64,000 nucleotides of DNA, from positions 13,778,533 to 13,842,532 of the forward strand of contig CM025852.1 in the NCBI GenBank assembly GCA_003952965.2, in the 5' to 3' direction. The notes below the pieces were generated by a model that saw nothing but the letters and a program-made list of their open reading frames with translations, did no database searches and was not told the origin of the DNA. Position numbers and translations under genes: made by a program. Shown here in pieces: positions 44,001 through 58,100 of the stretch; the stretch's first letter is position 1; every line of letters begins with the position of its first letter. This DNA comes from Morella rubra. Taxonomy: Eukaryota; Streptophyta; Magnoliopsida; Fagales; Myricaceae.

Positions 44001-47000
44001 CGCAAACATCCTCTTCCAACTCAATAGCACATCCATCACGGAGCTATAAACATCACCAAATACATGAATGAATCATCTTCCAAATATCATTTTCAAAGGG
44101 GTCTGCAAACATCCTTTTCCAACTTAATAGACATCCATCACCCTCAATGGCATAACCCATTGAAAATTCAAGATTATGAGCCCATGCGTCCATAACCCTC
44201 TAGCCACCGGACAATGAAGTAACGCATGATCAACCGAATCGTCATCACATTTGCAAAGAAAATACCAATCAATCACACACACACCCCTCCTCCTAAATTA
44301 TCGATAGTCAAGATTTTCCCATGAGTAGCCTCCCATACAAAGAAAGAGACTCATAGGGACTTTTGTTCTCCATACCCAGCACCACAAAAAAGTCGAATTA
44401 GACCCACCCGCAAGGAGATTATACATCGACTTAACTGAGAAGACATCATCCTTAGGGCCCAACCATTGCACCTTATCTTCCTCACTTTTTCTTAGCATCG
44501 TTGCTCCAACTGTCCCAACAAACACAAATTTCGTCCCAAAATTTTTTTTGGAATAAATTCCATCCGTTGCCCCAACTGTCCCAGCAACTTCGTTACAAAA
44601 GGTTTGTTTGGGACGGAACAAAAAAAAAAGAAAGTACGCTTTCGGGATGGACAGATTTTCATGCCCAAATAATGTTGCCTTTTGAACGGACATCAAAAGT
44701 AAATGTTTGAATGACTTTCAACGCTTATGTGAAACGTTCGATCGTCATCTAATGGAAAATTTATCTCCGTTCGATACGGAGAATAACCGTTCGAACCGAA
44801 ACAATAATTTGACATACGATGCTTCGAATACCGTTCGAACGCAATAAAAGAAAACGTCTGTAACCGTTCTTAATGTGTTGTAATGCTTCGTGTCGAATAT
44901 GTTCGAACAGTTTCAGACATTTAAAAATACATGTTCTATCTACATTCCAATGGTTAGCATTAGGTCCTTTGATTTCCAAATGCGGGCATTTGGAAATGCC
45001 AAAAAACTAGCGTTCAAAAAGCCAACGAACAAAAATGTTGAATTGTTTGAATTTGATGGAATATCGAATTGCACTAGCATTTGAACGCTACATTTAACAT
45101 TGGAATGGATTTATTTTTGCTTTTTTTAATTAAAAAAAGTGCTAAAAAATTATTAAGAAATAAATTAAATAAAGAATTTATTAACAAAATGTACTGTTAA
45201 ATAATTAGTCTCAATATTTGAAAAACATCGAAATAATTAAAATATAATACGCGATAAAACAAATAGTCTGTCTTGGCCATCGAGGTGGATCTAACTACTT
45301 GTATTGCCAAAATATTTTCAGAAAAACGACCCTACTGACCAGATTATTGCTTTCTATTTCTTTCCATTACAATTAAATATGACAGTTTGAAAAATATTGT
45401 ATATGCCTTTGTTATTCTCTCCATTATTTTTCCCTAGATGTTAATTAGATGTTAATATTGTTACAGTGATGCAAAACCATCTAAATTTCAACACTTTCTA
45501 TTTAGATTTGTGGTGCAAAATGCAAAACTTTTAATTTTCCTAAAATTTTTTTTTAAAAAAATGCTCAATAATGTTCGAGTGAAAACATCTTGTTTGAACG
45601 GTGTAAAATCTTTCGTTCAAAAGGAGATGTCATGCTTGCAAATTTAACATTAAAGCAATACCGTTCGAACATTGCACAAAAACCACGAAAATCACCACAA
45701 AAAACAATGGTCCAAAAACTCTCAATCAATCCCAAAAAAATATTTTTTTACTCCTTCAACATGCATTTAACACCCCTAAACACATATGAAACTACCCATG
45801 GGCATTTAAATATCAATTTTGTCAACAAATTCAAGCTACAACAATACAAAATTTATACCTAAAAAACTAATAAATTCATTGATTAAATTGATAAAACTCA
45901 CCTCCAAACACAAACAAGCTCCATCATTGAATATTTTTCAAGAACAACAAGACAAAAAAAAGTAAGAAACAATGTAAAAAGAAAATTGGGCGATTTTTTG
46001 GTGTTTTGAGAGGTTGGGGCTCATGGTCTTATTTGTGGTACTTGTGTCCCGGGCATCCGTTCAAACGTTCTTGATTTATTTTAGAACGTTACGCCAAAAT
46101 AGAGGTGGAAAGAATTTCGCACATAAATATCCCTTTGAACTAGATTTCGTACTACTGAATGTGAATTTTTTATCTGAACAATGTCTTTAGTTGCCAAACA
46201 ACCTTCTAACGGTTATCTACAGTACGTTCAAACTGTGCTTTGATAACGAAACACTTTCCTTTCTTACTTTTTAACGTTCAAACGATATATTTTATGTTCG
46301 AATGATATTCTCCAAAACTTAAAAATAATGTGATTATTACTTAAATGATATGTAATTAAATTATAAACACAATATTTTTATTAACTATAGATGTATTATA
46401 GCACGTGTATAGAGTATGAAAATTTTTTTAGTTCTTAATTATGTATAAGTATAATAAACACAATGTTACTATCTATGTAAGTATGATAGTAAATGTATGA
46501 GCTAGAGTATGAAAATTTTATTAATACTTAATGATGTGTAAGTAATTACAGACACATGTAAGTATCATATCACATGTATGAGACCATGAAAATATTATTA
46601 CTACTTAATGATGTGTAAGTATCAATATAAACACAATATTATTAACTTTGTAAGTGTGATAGTACATATATGAAAACCTCATTACAACATAATGATGTAC
46701 GTAATAAATTACAAGTACAATGTTATTTAAACATGTACGTACATATCACAACACATATATGAGAGTATAAAAACCTTATTTCTACTTTATAATGTGTAAG
46801 TATAATAAAAACAATGTAAATAACACAAGTATGCAAGTATAAAAATCTTATTAGTACTAATAGGAGTATGTTATTATGTTGTGTAACAAATCATAAACAC
46901 AATGTTATTAACCGTATAAAACTACGATCAGTACTAACTCTTACTATTTACCCTTAGTACTTAATATTCTGTACAACGTAAATGCAGTATATACATATAT

Positions 47001-50000
47001 AAGTAAGATATTTAATTTTGATAAATTTTTTGCTTTTTACATTTTTAAGTCATTTTACTATTTATTTCCTTGCCTTTTATATTCTTAAGTCATTTTATTA
47101 TTTTATTTGAGTTACTGTTCTATGCTTACATGCAGACTGTTCAAAAGACTACGCGATCATAAATTGCAGTTGTTTCGAGCGTAATGATGTGTTCAAACGA
47201 TAGTCTAACCACCATTTGTTCTTTTATAACGAACCATTACAACACGTTCTAACAATGATCAGAGAAAACGTTCAAATAGTTTATGCCTTTACGATGGAAC
47301 GGTTATCTCTAGCAGAAAACAACATCATTAGTATTACTGTACTTTCTAACTTTTTTAACAATCCAAAGACAAATAATTTTATGTAATTTTATTTTGAGAT
47401 TTCTTAATATGATAATAATAATTTTATATCATATAAAGTATTTCTTATTGTATTTGTTTTTTTATCTTTATTTTATATGATAATAATTTCATCTTGATAT
47501 TACAATATTTCCTAATATTTCATGTTATTTTATTTTTAATAATAATTTAATTACCAAGTAAAAATATGCATAAACCAAAAAATAAATTAGACCATCAAGC
47601 ATAAATCTTATTTTTATACAAATCTAACTGTTCGTAGCACTGAAATAAGCGTAAATAAACTACAAATAATATCAAAAATCAAAAGGGTCTTCTTCTTCTT
47701 CTTCAGCTCCAATACCAAGTCCCTCTCGACATCATCTATCCTCTCCATGATGTCTTCCTGGCCGTCCTTTAGAGCCTTCTCCAATGTCTACTGCCTTGAC
47801 TCAATCTGACTAGGTCTCTCGTCCATTGCTGCAAGACTACTAATGAAAGTAGCGATGGTTTGCTCGGTTGCGCCTACAATGTGTTGCTCTACGTCTTCAA
47901 GCAAAGTTGGTGGTGGTGGTTGATTGAGCCTCGGTCCAGATCGTCTAGAATATAAAGAGATGGAGGTCAAATGGCTCCATACACGCTACCATAAGCATCG
48001 GTTGTGCTCGGTGGGCTGTGCACTCTGTATGATGGAGTGGTGAGCCAATGTTGTGGACTAAAATAAGGTAGAGCATATGCCAAAAGCCGAACAAAGATTT
48101 CTGTGACACGGATGACTGGATCAAATAATGATACTTTCTCGTCATCAATATAAGGATCTCCTCAACCAGCAATGCCACAGAAGGCTTGACAAGAGGAAAG
48201 GCCCCACTCGATTCTGAATGGCCAAGTACTAGGAGATAATGTCGGTGGAAATCTTGACTTGAACTCCCCAGATGACGACTTCCCACTCGTCCGCATTTGT
48301 ATCAACCTCCTATAACGTTGCGTAGAACTCCTAGACAAGAAGTGTATACGGGTGGTCGGTCCAAGAGAGCATGCGCTCCTAACTCTACTGGACAAGGATT
48401 TGATGGATGGTGCGACCCTCAAATGAATAATCGTAGAAATCCAGTGTCGCAATGGACCTCTCAACCACCAAGTGGCATTTAAAAATCTGCGCCTGCCTCT
48501 GCTTTGTACTCATAGGCGTGACATTTGGAGCCTGCAAAGAAGAAAAAGAACCTATGGAACGTTTCAACATTTTCTCTTAATTTGCCAAAAAAAAAAAAAA
48601 CCCTGTTAGAACGGTAAATAACAGCATTGAACAAAAAATGAAAGATTCGAATGGAAAACGAAAACATCAAACAGAAAACGAAAACATTGAATTGTAAAAC
48701 GAAAAAATCGAATGAACAAGGGTTCGAACTATATAATACAAACCTTCAAACGAAATTACCTAAACTCAACATTTTTGCCATTGCTCGATGTAGTGTAAAA
48801 ATGGTGTGTTTAAAGAATAAATGTTCGAACGTGACAACCTAACCGTTTGAACACTATTACACGAAAACAAAAATGGCTAAATCGACTCGGTCATTTTCAA
48901 ACTCCCTAAAAAATTAGTTTTCTATGTCAAAATCATTTCTAAACTATCCTAAACTAACTAGAAACATACACATTCATCAACATGAAGTCATTTTTTAAAT
49001 TTTTTAGCATATTCAAATCAAAATCACCAAACCAAAATCAAAGGATAAAAACTAAAAAAAAAAAACACTATTTAATCCGTTAAAATGCATTAAAACACAT
49101 ATTTGGAGTATGTAGAGGCTAGGAAATAAGAGTTCTACCGAACCAAAAAGAAATGCGAGATTGAGAGAGAATTTGAGAGATCTTGTGAATTTGTGAAAAT
49201 GTGAGGAAATGAGGCTCAGGATGGGGTGATAATCGAATGCGCGTTATCGAATGTTTCATGTTCTTGATGTTCATAATTAGTTGGAACGGATGAAACCCTA
49301 GCACTCAAACAGTATTAAAAAAAATGATAATTGACTAGACATGCATTTATTATGGTAGGTGGGAATAGAGTTCAAACGTGTTCGAATAGTGTTAGGTTTT
49401 TTGAGATGCGGACCGGCGTCCCAAAAAGATACTCCTTCATTTGAATGGAGTTGTTTAAAAATGAAGGCGAACGGGAGTTGACATTGTTGAAATTGCCGTT
49501 AGAACCGAGATATTTGTTTCGGTTCAAACGGATGGTTTGGTTTTGAACGAGAATCGAAATTGTCGTTAGAACGTGTATTAATAGGTTTGAACGGTTGGAA
49601 ACTTTTGGGACACATCTACGTTCATCTCAAATGATGCCGATTCATCTGAACGATTATTTTTCTATTCGAATGAGGATATCGTGATGGACGAATCTGTCCC
49701 TAAAACTATTCTTTTTTGGGAATGAAAGATTTTCATTCTAAAAAATAGTCTTTTTTTTTTTCCCTGTGATGGTACTGTTTTGTCCCAAAAACCAACTTTT
49801 TTTGGAGACAGACAACTCCGTCCCCAAAAAAAAAAATCCATCGCAAAAAAAGGAAATTTTGGGACGGTTTGAATTTTCATCCCAAAAACAAAACTTGATC
49901 TTTTTTTGTTGATGAAATTCAAAATCCGTCCCCAAAGAGTACTTTTTAAGATGGATTTTTTGGCGTCCTAAAAAATCCATCCCAAAAAATCAAATTTGTT

Positions 50001-50921
50001 ATTGTGAAGGACTAATAGCAATAGTGGCAATAATAACGGGGGAGCTAAAATATTTTGGAATTGCAGCGGATTTTGTGGATAAATATATATATATAATGTT
50101 ATTTTTCAGATTTTGTTCGTTGATGTATTTTGTTGTAAATATTTTATGATACGAAAAATTGACACTTGGTAGCTTTTGACTCCTATGAATTTTGTGTACT
50201 GTACAATCTGATTTTATAATGAACAATATTAATGTAAAATATGTTAACATGATATTCTTAGGCCTAAATCGTACTTTCTAACATTAGAAAATATAAAAAC
50301 ACGTTCCAATGAAATAAGAGCGTTTTGCAATTGTGGTTGCAGTAACCACTACTGTTTGAATAGTAACATTAATTTATTAGAACACGTGAATGTCTACTGT
50401 TCTTTTATAGTTGGAACGGGAACTATTTGCCGTTCAAATGGTGTTGGTTTTCCGTTCTAATGCACCTGCGGGACAGATTTACTTTCCGCTTAAAAACTAA
50501 TGGGATTGATCGAATTGTCCGATTCCATTCCGACAGATTTTTTTTTGGGACAAAATCTTAAAATCTGGACGATTTGTAACGGTATAGGGTTAGACAAATT
50601 AATCGGTCTCGAAAGGCCTAAAACTATTTGGGAAGGATTTTATTGTATCCCAAAAAGGAACTCTTTTGGATGGTTGACAGATTTCTCCATGTCCGAATTT
50701 TTTCTTGAAAGGATAGTTTAAAGTTTTTACGTTTGATCAACAAAATCTTTATCTGTTATGTTATGTGATTGATGTTTGAATTACTTTGGACTGCTTATTT
50801 TATTGATTTAATTAATATTTCTTTTTATTCACTTTTAAATAGAGGAATAACACATGTTAACCCTTTCTAGGTGTACATTATTTTTCAGATAGTCTCCAGA
50901 GTTCTCATCACTAACATATAA
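44001..50921. repeat. Copy B of the 6.8-kb near-identical duplication
   Basis: Counterpart of 36708-43529. It contains the same L1 end (44001-44496), the same transposon and the same broken protein remnant. The main difference is about 96 extra bases near 45435-45590. Other differences are scattered single bases and small indels, for example near 46408, 47523 and 49850. Beyond 50921 the sequence is single copy. Confidence 0.97.
47679..48579 (-). pseudogene. Putative plant transposon protein remnant (copy B)
   Basis: Same as 40290-41190 shifted by 7,389 bp, with the same stops. If the duplication is an assembly artefact, this and copy A are one locus. Confidence 0.65.
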
Positions 50922-53900
50922 TGTACTTTGCATGAGTGTGAGATTCATGTCTTATTGGTCGTAGATTTTGTTCATCACCATCCTAATTAGTAACAATTGG
51001 AACGATATATATATATATGCTTTTCCCAGTAGCTAGCGGCCTTTGGTTCAGCTGTGTTATCCAAGGATATTGCAGCTAGATTCGAAGATTCTCAACGTAC
51101 GTACTTCAGCATCATGCCTCTGCACTTCCATCTTCGTGCTCATGAGTCATGACCCTTTTGCTTTAGGCATAGCTACGTACCTAGGGTCCTCCTCTAGCTA
51201 TAGAAGCTGACTCATGAAGCTAGCTAGCTAGGCTAGGCAAATCTATCCGTGGGGAGGGCCTTGAAAATCTTAAGATAATATATATGTCATGCTCTTTTCC
51301 TTTCTCATTTGGTCAAGAAATTAGCGGATTGGACCAATATATATGTTGGTCCATGCATTTTCAGTTTTATTCTCATACAATGCACTAGGATCCATTTATA
51401 CATATGCTAGAGGAAATTGTACATTGGAGTCCCCACCCTTTCCTACGTACGTCTAGGCCTCTCAATAATTAGCAGAGTTAGAATATGGGGTCTTCCCCAC
51501 AATTATAGGAGAGCTTGTCGTTCTGTTTTTGTATAAAGAAACTTTATGGCAGAACCGATACGTAACATAACAAAAAGATTCGACGCATAGTACAACTCTG
51601 CAATAATTCGGGCACATAACCGCCTATGTGTTGGTTCACTCATTCTCAAAGAACAAATTGCATTTATAATTGGCTCCCATCATGTTGCGAGGCATATTGC
51701 CTAAGGATATTACTATTCAATTTTTTTTTTTTTTTTAAATATCCGTTCCCACTTTTTCCTTATAACGAGAGAATTTTATTGTCCACACAAAATGAATATG
51801 ATAGGAAAAAAGAGATCAAACCTAACACATAGGAATTAAAATTTCATAATATATATATATTTTTTAGATAACAAGAAGAAATTCAACTCAATAAGCTTCA
51901 CCAATATAGACTCATCAAATAGGTCGATGTAGCTTTCAAACTAAACGAGTCAAACCAACTAAATTGATCCAAAGGAATACGACCTTCAGATCTTAAGAAA
52001 AACAAATTTCTAGACTTGACAGCCGAAATTAACCCTTGAGGTTAACTTGTACGTCACAAAACTAAAAGAAACATCAACGCATAAGAGAAAACCATCCCGA
52101 AAATTTGATTCTCCACTCAAGGAATCGTGATATGCTTGATGCTAACTCGTTTGATGTGGACATAAAGTTAAGCAGCTTTCGTAGATCAGGTAGTAAAAGC
52201 CGTGTGACAGAGCAAGTACCGAAGCACGTGTTAGAATTTCTGGCACCGGAGGAATTGGGGGGGCCGGGCCGACCTCCAGAAGAAAGAAGATCCGGAAAAG
52301 GGAAAAATATATCAATCAAGAAAGTCATAATCGTGGCGAAGATTAGTCGTCGTGATTAAAAGTCTGTAACTACTAGTTCGAGAAGACATTAATTAGGAAG
52401 GAAAAGTTGACGACATCTAATGTCGTGGGGACGTATGTATGATAGCGAATAGCGTACCTAATACTGCATAATATGGAATGACACCTTCCAAAATATGTGA
52501 TCCAAACTGGCTCGGAGGTCCCGAACGGTTTTCCTAGTCAAAAGTCCATGAAAGGCCCTAATTGGTCTCTGGTATTGCGTCAGGCCAGTTGTGTAGGTTT
52601 TTCCTTTTTATACTCAAGTCTACCTGTATATGCGGTCGTCAAATGTCGGAGACAAAGAAAGAGATTGATATTGAGTCTTCCGGTTTAAGAGTTCACTTGG
52701 AAATTCTCATGCTTATCTCCTACCTCATGTTAAATAACCACTTAGTGTTTTCAACAAAAAATAAAAATAACCACTTAGTGCTACATTTATAGAAAGATGC
52801 GACATAATTTATATTTCTGACACTTGGTCGAAGTTCAGGTTTTCAACTTATGACATGGATTAATTACATTTTGTACTAGTAATGTTGGAGCTTTGAGGGT
52901 TTGACATTTTATACTTTTTTTTTTTTTTTTTGACATTGTATCATTTTTTTTATATTAATTTTAAACATTTATATTTTATGTTAAAATTTTTAATTAATTT
53001 AAATAAAAAATAATTTTTTAATGTATAAAATGATAATTTTATCTTTATTAATCTTTTTGACATTATCTATTTTATGAGAGTCAAATCATAATTTTAAAGG
53101 TTAACAAATAACTTTTTTTCTAATATAAAATAAAATTTTAACAAAAAATATAAAATATCTATAACTAAAAATTAATGGATCCAATGTGATTGAAAATAAT
53201 AAATTATAGTATATAATATTAAAATATTAATAATTAAAAAGCAAAAAGTATATTGAACGCTTAAAATATCTACTCTGAAATGGTGTTACATCACAACTTC
53301 GGTCATGGAAATTAGTAAGAAGAAAGTGAATCTGTCGAAGATCTGTGCCATTTTAGTCAAACAAAATTTCAATTTCGAAGTCTGACTGAAATGTCACTTC
53401 ATTTGGTAGAAATCATTATCCATGGCCAAAACTGATACATATTTCAAGGATTGCTCTCAAATGCATCGCATGCTCGCACCGATTTGACATGTTAATTTTC
53501 ATATCTCAAATAAGCTGCATGCGAGATTATGCAGATCAGCAGCCTCCACAGAGAGGAGATCACATGATTCTGTCGATGGGGCTTTGCAAAGAAAACATGC
53601 TTGAAAATGACAAGTAAGCAGCGTGGGTAGACGAAAAGGTGGATGGCCGCACGCGCGATTCGTGAGCCGACATGTACGAATCAAGCCCCTTCTAGGCAAC
53701 TCAACCAGTATCCATCTTTATCTTCTTGGGATGAACACTGACACTGCCACTGCCACTGCCACTGCGGGGTCTTATCCAACACATTTAAATTGATGCCTAA
53801 GGGTGGCTAGCCACCTTCACGCCATGAAGCTCCTTCTTGTCCCAGGCGAATGAACCGATGGAAAGAGAGGCCAATTGTTTAAGCATTACAGTCTGCCAAT

Positions 53901-55779
53901 TATATGCCACTTTATAGCAATCAATGTACTTTTTGAAACTGATGTTTTTCATTATAGCTGCTCTCTCTCTCTCTCTCTCCTTTTCTGAAAACGTTGTGCC
54001 ACATTTTGGGCTTCGCAATCTGCGTACATGTGGATTAGATTCCCTCCTATTACATACTTTGTCATGCTTGGTGCCTGCCTTTCCCCTCTCTCAAATAGCT
54101 TGGCCACATTTTGGGCCTCTCTCTGCGTAAATAAATACTTTGACATATAGTGTGTCTTGCTCACGTAGGATTTCCACAAGATACCTACATACATTTTCGA
54201 TAAAAATTTCACTGTGTAATTTAAAGAAATACAATAATTACATTATAAGTATTATAGGACTTACAACATAACAATTTTATGAGACAATAATAAATGAAGT
54301 ATGTGCGACATCTTTCTATCTAACTCACTCCAAATAGTACAACACAAATTAGACACGGAATTACACAGGATAATCGATTACTTCTTGAATCCTTTCGAAT
54401 TGCTTGGATTTTAGGTTAGTAAGAATCTAATCGGCAATCCCACATTATTAAATATCAAGATATATATCTTTTTCACATTTGATATATCCTTCTTCATGGT
54501 CATATGACAAATCTAGCTTCAACTGTGCATTTGAGCTTGAATATCTTCTTTAGAGGTAATTAGTGAACACACCAAAAGAGCATATTAACATCTTTTTTTC
54601 TCTCTTTCAATCAATATCCTAGCACATGCCCAAAAGCCCCAAGAGCCCTCCCAGCAGAAAGACAGATGCCCAAAAGGCCAAATCCATTTCATATCCCAGT
54701 ACCGCAGTAACTATACGGTGGAGTTGGGGTATGACTATGAGATATTCAAAACCTGACTCAGGGTCGGGATTCAGTCTCAACAGTACGAATTTAGAGATGT
54801 TCGGATGGACTGTCTGGATTTACTGCTGCAAATTTGGCATTCTCAATTAATTAAGGGCTTGGGCAATGCCTTGGCTCGACTCTTCACGGGTTTGGCCTGA
54901 CGCACTCCCATCCTTTTTTTTTTTTTTTTTTATTTCTATTACCCAGCCGTACTGGTTGGACCTGTAAAACTTGAGTCAAGAGGTCTGACCGGTATGACCA
55001 AAATCTTCCCCTTTAGGTCTCCACCCAAATTACCCCACTTTGAATCCTAACTTTATGATTCTCCCAAAACTCTACAAGTCACCCTGCCCAATTTTCGTGA
55101 ATCCTTTGACTCTAACGAAAATCTCCAAAATCCACAAACTAACCCCTTAACAAGAGGTCCGACCTATTGGAGTTACGAATTAACAGGCCAGACCCCTTGG
55201 CACAAGAACAAAGACACTATTTGCCCCTAGGGGGGTCAAATATAATTTTTACTTGAAATTAAAAAATCCTAATAGTGTAGCTAATAAATAAAATCTTCAA
55301 ATTTCATCATAATCCAAATAAGCATAGTCAAAATGCAACAACATATTCTAACTTAAAAAAGAAAAAAAAAACTTTAACTTTAGTGTAAAAGACAGAATTT
55401 CTTTAACTATACTCATTGAGCCTGACGTGCATTTAATGTGTAAAAGTCATCAATTATCATATCAGCACTAAAACCTTATGTAATTTCTTTTTCAATGTAA
55501 ACAACAAGATAATCTGCAAAAAAAGTCATCTTCCATCTTATTTTGAAAGTCTTGTTTAAAAAAAGTGGACAAAGGAAGATTTTGTGCGTGCTGAATGCAA
55601 TCAAAAGTTTAAAATCTTTGGAATAAAGGGCTCATAAATTATTGACAAACACACAAAGCAATATTAAAATCTAGAGAAATTAACAAAGGCAAAAAAACAC
55701 AAGATTTAGTTAATTGAATACAAAAAAGAAAGTGAGACAAACTTTTCTCTTTGTTTATCACATATAAACATAGAGCAAT
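50922..55779. other. Intergenic DNA, no supported gene
   Basis: Nearly 5 kb without a recognisable gene. It includes poly-T tracts (51720-51736, 52916-52931, 54917-54934), a hexamer repeat cactgc (about 53738-53763), a (CT)n tract (53961-53979) and a local direct repeat of ccacattttgggc (53999 and 54104). The ORF at 52105-52359 shows no family feature. The stretch 54930-55250 with repeated gaggtc(t/c)gacc words looks like an old repeat of unknown class. Confidence 0.45.
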
Positions 55780-57300
55780 TGTCATGCCCCGTGCCCATAT
55801 TTACCTCTAAGCTCTCGTTATAACAATAAAATGCTAACTAAGCGAGGTTATGACACCTATGATCTTCTAGGTGTTCGAATGAACAAAAAGCCCTCACTAG
55901 ACTTTATGGGAAAAAATTCATTGGAAAACTGATTAGTCATAGAGAGATGTAGGAGAGTTTCAAAAGTTAAAGATATAAACTATTTGAATAAAGAAATTAA
56001 TTACCGAAAATCTCTTCTTCTTTTTTTCACCAGTGTATTATCAAATCGGTAATATTATCTTAGAAATAATCAGTTGGAATTTAAACCTTAAAGGTCAAGA
56101 TGTAAAAAAAAAAATTAAAATCCATATTTCAAAGTATTAAAAGAATTAATCGAAAAAGGAAAGAAATTGTATATCAAGGAAATAGGTTTGAATCCATTAC
56201 AAAGGATCTCTACAAAAGCTACTAGAAGATTTACAACAGTATTAGCTAAAGCAAAAACTCTTATAATTTCTTTGTTTAATAATCGAAAAAAAAATAGGTA
56301 ATAATAAATTAAACTCAAAGCCCGATGTTAAAGCTACATAATATATATATATATTATATATATATATAACAACTTCGACCCAAAAAGCGAGTACAAAAGT
56401 GAAATATAAATTTAAAGTTTTAACGTGTACCTTTATACAAATCTACACCAAACATCAGTAATAGAAAAATTTACGGCGTAGATGTAGCCCCTGGGTAGTC
56501 GGCAACTGAGTTCCACAGCTTAAAGTATATTTGATCTCGTGAATCCTCATAACCCCCTAAGGAGGTACATCATAACAAGAACAAACAATAAAAGGAGTGA
56601 CTCTGAAGGACTCAGTAAGGTTGGGGAGGAGAATCATGGCATGAAAAGAAGCAATAGATAATGAATATTAAAAACTTCGAATTATATTAATAAATAACAA
56701 AAGAAAATGCCATACTATATTGTGTGTATGTGATGCCAAATGATGAGATCAACAATGTCTAATTCAACAGTTCCCATACCAACAATTTCCTGGTCAACAT
56801 CCTCTATGAGATATCCTCACACTCGTACATTGTATGACCCCCTGAGACAGGATTGTCCTGTGCTAACCCACGCACCAAGACGATTCGAGGCAAAGTACCT
56901 ATGCTTCTTGCTTAGGGGAGACCACCTACCTGACCCTTCAGTATGCATAATTGCACTTCCCCCCAAGTGACTGGTATCGTCACGTCAATATCTCGCTCAA
57001 TAAAACAAAGATTATCTCAATAAAAATCACGTTATTTTACTCACAGTATTTTCATTCATAGCACATTTTCTCTCAAATCATGCTATGAATGAAATGAATA
57101 TGTCAATCAATGCATTTTTATTCCAAATAAACAATGCAAATTAATTCAAGATAAACAATGGATTTCATTCCAACCAATGCATTTTAATGTTATTACAATA
57201 TAAAACAATTTCCTTTACATTCTTTCTTTAATCCAAAGATGAGCCTTATAATAAAAATTACTAAGATGGATTATGTTAACAAATAGAACCTTTCATCAAG
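55780..57300 (-). mobile_element. Ty3-type LTR-like remnant
   Basis: Starts TGTCATGCCCCGTG, much like the end of the nested element at 19032 read on its minus strand. Contains gactctgaaggactcagtaag (56600 region), which matches the gactcagtaa word at 17249-17260 in position and strand, and a clustered region of short palindromic words at 56740-56980 comparable to 17390-17610. The right end was not found. An (AT)n palindrome lies at 56338-56368. No coding region can be supported. Confidence 0.5.
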
Positions 57301-57639
57301 TCGCACTGCACAACTTGCTGTTTTTAGGTCAATAGATTACTGATAGAATTTTTTTGATACCAACGCTTTAATTTCATCAAATATTCAACATTTGCATGTC
57401 TATTAAATTACCATGTTTGCCAAATAATCAAAGTAAAAATGAACCGAGATGATTTTTTATTGATTTTCAGTCCAACATAACAATTTATTGCAATATCTCT
57501 ACCCTCTATATACAAGTCAATAAGCATTAACAACAAATTTGACAAAAGTAATTCTTTACAGAAAAATTCTGCAGCAACATGATATTTTCTAGCTTTAGAG
57601 TGTTAATTTCAAGCAACTAGTTTAACGAGTCCAACCTAT

Positions 57640-58100
57640 AATCTTTAATGATTTCCAGCACAATAAGTCTAAATCTTTCCACCACCTTGATTATCAGTAG
57701 AAAATATCTTGTTAATTCTACCATGATCTTATTCAAGCTAATTACAACCTATATATACATGAGGAAGCATGATATATATATATAGATATAGATATAGATA
57801 TGGCGCCTAATCATGAACTTACTTTGAAATAAGACTAAGATCCTTTTGGTGCGGTTGTAAGATGTTAAAATCTAACTATGCAAATTTAGTAACACTTCAT
57901 CGCATGAGGCATTTTCTTGGTAGGTAGGAAGGTAATGCCTCGCCTCTACCCTTGGCAAGCATTTTCGAAGAGGCCACCTTATGGCATGACTTACTCGTGC
58001 AGCAAGAGGAGGGCTTAAATTAGTCACGGCTGATTCAAGGTGGGTGGTAGTAAAACTGAGTGCTGCTTCAAGTATATCTTCTCCATCCACCCTTATATGC
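57640..58100 (-). pseudogene. Sesquiterpene synthase (TPS-a) gene fragment, disrupted
   Basis: Minus-strand frame from 58097 reads HIRVDGEDILEAALSFTTTH and then PLAARVSHAIRWPLRKCLPR, VEARHYLPTYQENAS and DEVLLN, then (after an in-frame stop) LDFNILQPHQKDLSLISK. This is the exon-3 region of TPS-a terpene synthases, in the N-terminal helical domain that precedes the DDxxD exon. The exon ends at a GTAAGT donor (57822). After about 140 bp an acceptor (ag at 57687-57686) leads to WWKDLD, the expected exon-4 start, and homology then ends. Catalytic exons (DDxxD, NSE/DTE) are absent, and upstream sequence is interrupted by a CACTA element at 58101. Sesquiterpene synthases act in the cytosol on farnesyl diphosphate. 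Non-functional. Confidence 0.85.

Noticed and set aside
43443-44039. Open frames across the N run
   Set aside because: They consist of unknown bases only.
36480-51000. CRISPR-like or regulatory array made of the CGTTCGAAC motifs
   Set aside because: Spacing is irregular, the motif varies, and it occurs inside a transposon; it is better explained as transposon motif arrays.
51040-51240. Possible microRNA precursor in a region with several inverted words (tagctagctagg, tcatgagtcatgac)
   Set aside because: No known plant microRNA sequence seen and no long near-perfect hairpin by eye.
52074-52359. Small secreted peptide gene on either strand
   Set aside because: No signal peptide and no CLE, CEP, PSY or IDA-type motif in the frames.
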